Positions 59,853 through 64,000 of a stretch of 64,000 nucleotides of DNA are shown here, piece after piece. Position numbers and translations under genes: made by a program. The first letter of the stretch is position 1. The number at the start of each line of letters is the position of its first letter. Below the pieces are notes generated by a model. The model did not search any database, was not told the DNA's origin, and saw nothing but the letters and a program-made list of their open reading frames with translations. Origin of the DNA: Pardosa pseudoannulata (taxonomy: Eukaryota; Arthropoda; Arachnida; Araneae; Lycosidae); the NCBI GenBank assembly GCA_032207245.1, contig CM063504.1:19551407-19615406 (forward strand), read 5' to 3'.

Positions 59853-61595
59853 TATAGCTAACGGTAACGCTGTAAACAAACAGTTTCCCGCAGAGGGTAA
59901 GACATCAAATAGCTATTAAAATAGAATATTTCCTTTTATCTTTACTTGTGTCTCTGTGACGAGAATAGACATTCGTTAAAACTTGCTTGCTTATCTATGC
60001 TTAAGTGTGCCATATCTTCATGTCCGCGTAACTATATATGTTTATTTTGTCTTTCAATTTTAATTTGTTTTTCAGGAGTTTAATGTTATTCGTAACGTTT
60101 ACACCGGACGTGTGTCGTTTACATGAGTTTTGAATTTGCGGCGTGTTGTTCTCAGTTCCACCCGACAGCATCGATTACTGATTTATAATTCTTCATTGCT
60201 CTTCGTCGTGTCATTTTAAAAGCTTTTTGTCTTATCACAGGCTTTTTAAATCCTTAATGACTTAGCGTGATCTTGTATTTAACATCCGGACACGAGAATG
60301 CACTCGGAAAAAGTAGATATGTCTTTATTCTACCTGTTGTAAATGCCTCCTCCCCCCCTCTCCTTTTAGAATTCGCCCGGACAGATGTGTTTCGGTCCTC
60401 GATTATAATTATCACCAACAATAGAGATACCGTAAGTGGTGTCTTATCTCATTCGTCATTGGTATCGAAAAAGAAATTACAGACCTCTGTTTTCATCCAT
60501 CGGACGAATTGTTTCAACCCTCTGTAACCGCTTCTGCATCGGATTTCTTGATAACGCCCCGCAGTCAAGTGTCTGGAGTGCAAATGAGCAAATTAACTAA
60601 TTCACTCACGTATTTTTTGTTCCTGAGTTTGTGAACGGCGAGAGACGAACCGTCATGGAGATAAAACACCTCCATGACAAAAAATGAGCGAATAAATATG
60701 TTTTATTTTACTGCTCCGTGTTAAGCGTCGCTGTGTTGACAAGCAAATTCTTCATCATGCCAAATGGATGGTTTGAAAATAGCTTTGGGATTTCAACTTC
60801 TGAATAATAAATTTTGAAGCGTTGGCTGTGGAGAGGAAGGGAGGGTGAAAATATTTCTGTACAAATAATAATAAAAAATAGTTCTAAGCTGCCGTTTCGT
60901 AATCCTATTTTAATTTAGTTATTGCTCCCAAGGTGGGGAGGACTGGATAACCATCTTATATTTGATAATTTGAACAAGATAAATAAGACATGTGATGGAA
61001 TTATTCTATTCTTTATTCTTTTCTGTTGAACACTGCGTAATACGAGTTCTTGTAATTGCTTAAAACTTGTATGGATTGCATGTAATAATACATAGCCCTT
61101 ATTGAGCAATTTCAGAGGATTGGGGAAATAAATTTGGCTGTCACATTTTCAAAATCTTTTCGTGGAAAAGCTTTTCTTTTGTTGTTGTTGAATTTAAATT
61201 TTACTTATTTAAGAGGAGTAAATGTTAGATGTTCGATATTTAAAATTCTTTGGTAAAATTTAACTGTTATTTGAAATTGTGATATAGTTATCCCTTGAGC
61301 CTAATTCACTTTTAAAAGATTTACTCTTCTAAAATTGTAGTTCTCCCAAATTTAATACAAGTTAGCATGTTCCAATACTGCTTAAATTTTTAATCCATTT
61401 CAACATTCATGGTTTATAAACAGAAGCCGTATTAATTCTTTTATTCCATTCCTGTTCATTCGTAATAAGTTTCCATTATACCATGCTATTGTTCCTTTAA
61501 ATTGTTGCCCAATCCAATTAAGAACTATTATGTTTTAAAGTGTTTCTGTGATTTAAAAATTGTATTCTGTCGTTTTTATGTTTGATATTTTTAAA
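59853..61595. other. Non-coding DNA with GC-elevated patch and hairpin
   Basis: The patch at about 60260-60850 is GC-elevated and contains the 9-bp hairpin listed separately. The 86-codon frame 60267-60527 is unrecognised. Confidence 0.4.
60652..60678. other. Perfect 9-bp hairpin
   Basis: GTCATGGAG and CTCCATGAC form a 9-bp stem around a 9-nt loop (ATAAAACAC). It is too short for a microRNA precursor and has no T-run to act as a terminator. Role unknown. Confidence 0.6.
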
Positions 61596-61628
61596 CTAAT
61601 AATCTCTCTTTTTTTATTTCAGGTGAGT
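61596..61628 (+). other. Candidate recursive (ratchet) splice site, strongest
   Basis: Seen directly: branchpoint-like CTAAT at 61596-61600, a 16-17-nt pyrimidine-rich tract, TTTCAG, then GTGAGT with the junction at 61622|61623. Branch A to AG spacing is ~23 nt, within the usual range. The 3' and 5' splice sites are fused with no exon, matching the recursive-site consensus known from long Drosophila introns. Orientation is the same as the site at 11874. Use in vivo is inference. Confidence 0.6.
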
Positions 61629-64000
61629 AATCGGAATTCCGTTTTGCAATTTCTTCCAAATGTACCCTGGTTCGTATTTTAAACACATTTCTCATGCTTT
61701 TCAGCATTTAGGCGCTCATACGATAGTAAAGCCATAAGGTGTTTTTTAATTATAGATTCGTTATTTCTGTGTTGTTTAGGCCGATTGAAAAACGTGTTTC
61801 GGAGCGAAACTATTTTTTTTTTCCTTCTTTAAGACATGCATATATATATATTTTCCCCTTTTCTATGCTTTCGTCAGTTTAAAATCTCAATATTAGTACT
61901 AGACTTATATTCCCTTTTGAAATAGTCGCATTTAAACTTTCTATACACGGAAAAATTTAGAAATCGCAATTTCTCCCTTATGGTCCAAATAACGATAGTT
62001 ACGCAAAGTTTAGCTTTTTATTTATTGCATCATTTTATTGATAGCTATTCACTGTTTTCCCGGTGTAATTAAAATTTTAAGAAAGTATTAATTTCACACA
62101 GTCATGGTTTCACAGTTAAAATAAGCTCAAATCTCCTCACAGTTCAAAGAATGTAAATTTATTTTTGCATATTTCACTTTCATGAGGTTTATTGATAAAA
62201 TTTATTACCTAATTCCATTAAATCCCAAATAATTTTATTTAAGAAACTTGGAAGTCGTTAAAATTTAATTGATTACAATAGTGTTATCAAATATCGTTTA
62301 AATGAAAACTTCAAATAGTTGAAACAGGGGGATCCCCTCCCTTTTTTTTCGAGGTATTATAAAGTTTTTATGAAAGTGATACGCCTGACTTCTGACTGTT
62401 TCTTGTAAAAATGTTAAATAGTTTGACAGATCATCCGAATATTGTAGAGAAAAAAAAAGATATTTTGTAAAATATCACTTAATCACTTTTATTAGGTATT
62501 AATCATTTGACTCTGTTTACTGTAAAATGTTGGCCCATTTTTACTTAAATATACTAAAATGTAGAAATTATGTTTTCACGTTAATCGTTTCGGTGTGCTT
62601 AGAAAAGAAATATATCACACCTTTGTCTCTGTTTTTATAAAATATTTTGATGGTTTAACAGTCATATGACCTCTTAATAAAAACTGACATTCTAATGAAA
62701 TAGTAAGTAATCATTAAAAAAGTTGTTTCCTATTAAGAAAGTTTAGTTTTCCGCTCCCGATATGTATTATTAAATCTGACATAATTTTTAATTTCAAAAG
62801 TTTTATAATTCTTTCGTACACGGAGTTACGGTGAATTTGCCGATTACAATGTAATTGAAGAATGAGGAAATAGATATTTTGATCTTGTTTTCCCAAGTTT
62901 CATTGGTTGATTATGAGATATTAATTTTTGAATATGGACATATATTAAGTTCGTTCATGCAAGGACCATTAATTTCAAACAGAAAAATCAATCGTTTGCG
63001 AGCTATGTACCGAGTTGTGCCAGTAAGATTATGTGTGGTTTATTGTGCGAGGAATGAAAACTATTTTTAAAGTTTCATAGGATAAATTCATTAAACACGT
63101 GTTATTTAAAAGTAGAAACGTTATCGATATTAATGTTGAATAGCGAAATGTAAAATCCAAAAATTTTTCGGATGCCTAGTTTTTCCATTTTGCTTTTGCA
63201 TAAGTAACAGAATGATATTTTTTGTTTAATCTAATTTTATTTTTATATAGTAATTCAGAAAAAAAATTAAATAAACTTAGCCGTTACTCTTACGCCTGTT
63301 AGTTTTCTCATGTAATAATAAAATTAATAAATTACAGGCGTTTGAATTATTTTAAATAGCCGTTTTATTATGTGTCATTATTTCGTTATCTGAACTTAAT
63401 ACATATGGCTCAGAGTATAGACTTGGACTTAAAATGAGATAAAGATTGGTTTAGTTTTAAGTTTAAAAAAGCCTGTAATTTGCAATATAATATTGGCCTT
63501 TAATATTTCATTAATTTTAGGCATGTGTTTCTAACGTGTTTTTATCAAGATCCTAGAAATGTAATCCCCTTCTCCCTTCAAGTGTTCGCAATACTAATCT
63601 ACTCTCAACCCGCAGATGATGTTTAAATTACCTTTTTGATGGTTACAATATGGGTAGGCTTACCTTTATAGGCAGTCTTTATAGTTTGTGAATATTAAAG
63701 GGAAATACTGAAATAAAGCCATTTCGTTTCCAGGGCCTTCTTTTGTGGTTGAGATCACAGATTTGTCAGCACGTTGGGTTCACCATCCGTAATAAATGGA
63801 ACCCAGGGAGGGGGGTGTTCTAGCGAAGGGAATGCATAATATCTGAATAGATATTTTTTCACCTCGGAGCCCCATCTCCTATTCGGAAGTGCTTCCCTTC
63901 TATCACCTTCCTAAGATCTGTCGCACCTTTGTTGAACATTCTTATTGTACATAAAAAAAAAGAAGAAAAGGAGGGACTAAAATTGTAATGAATAAAACCT
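61629..64000. other. Unique AT-rich non-coding DNA
   Basis: Nothing recognised except slightly raised GC at about 63720-63920. The 71-codon frame 62855-63070 matches no family I know. Confidence 0.45.

Overview
The window is AT-rich, gene-poor metazoan nuclear DNA. There are no bacterial-type operons and no convincing host protein-coding exon. The organism is probably an arthropod, and a chelicerate such as a spider is my guess. That guess rests on the AT-rich base composition, long TA/CA/TG dinucleotide arrays, tRNA-derived SINEs, piggyBac, hAT and Helitron remnants, and CTAAT-type branchpoints at splice-like sites. The species cannot be fixed from the sequence alone.

Almost everything recognisable is mobile DNA. 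There are two TTAA-flanked piggyBac-type elements: a MITE at 12304-12904, and a 906-bp deletion derivative at 29200-30105 that still carries about a third of a transposase. There is a 509-bp hAT element (22933-23441) with a transposase fragment and an 8-bp target duplication. Three elements have short inverted ends and exact 6-bp flanking duplications (8018-8347, 26338-27446, 56552-57308). A non-autonomous Helitron (14051-15135) is nested in a foldback-like element. Five copies of one tRNA-derived SINE are present. Four copies of a TGTAA..TTACA (LTR- or MITE-like) repeat all sit next to TA or CA/TG arrays.

Region by region: 0-8 kb holds unique AT-rich DNA with a SINE, a MITE and two GC-elevated islands. 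8-15.5 kb is the densest repeat zone, with a ~0.6-kb tandem duplication, a 210-bp foldback, long microsatellites, a piggyBac MITE, a SINE and the Helitron. 15.5-31 kb holds unique DNA, large TATATG arrays, and the hAT, 6-bp-TSD and piggyBac elements. 31-64 kb is mostly unique DNA with scattered GC-elevated islands, short hairpins and repeat remnants.

The most interesting non-repeat signal is a set of zero-length-exon splice sites on the + strand. A CTAAT branchpoint, a pyrimidine tract and AG are joined directly to GTAAGT/GTGAGT at 11874|11875 and 61622|61623. These look like recursive (ratchet) splice sites. With the absence of coding exons and the non-coding islands, they suggest the window lies inside one very large + strand intron, possibly of a developmental gene. 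That is an inference. No genes can be shown to work together here; the only proteins recognised are broken transposase fragments.
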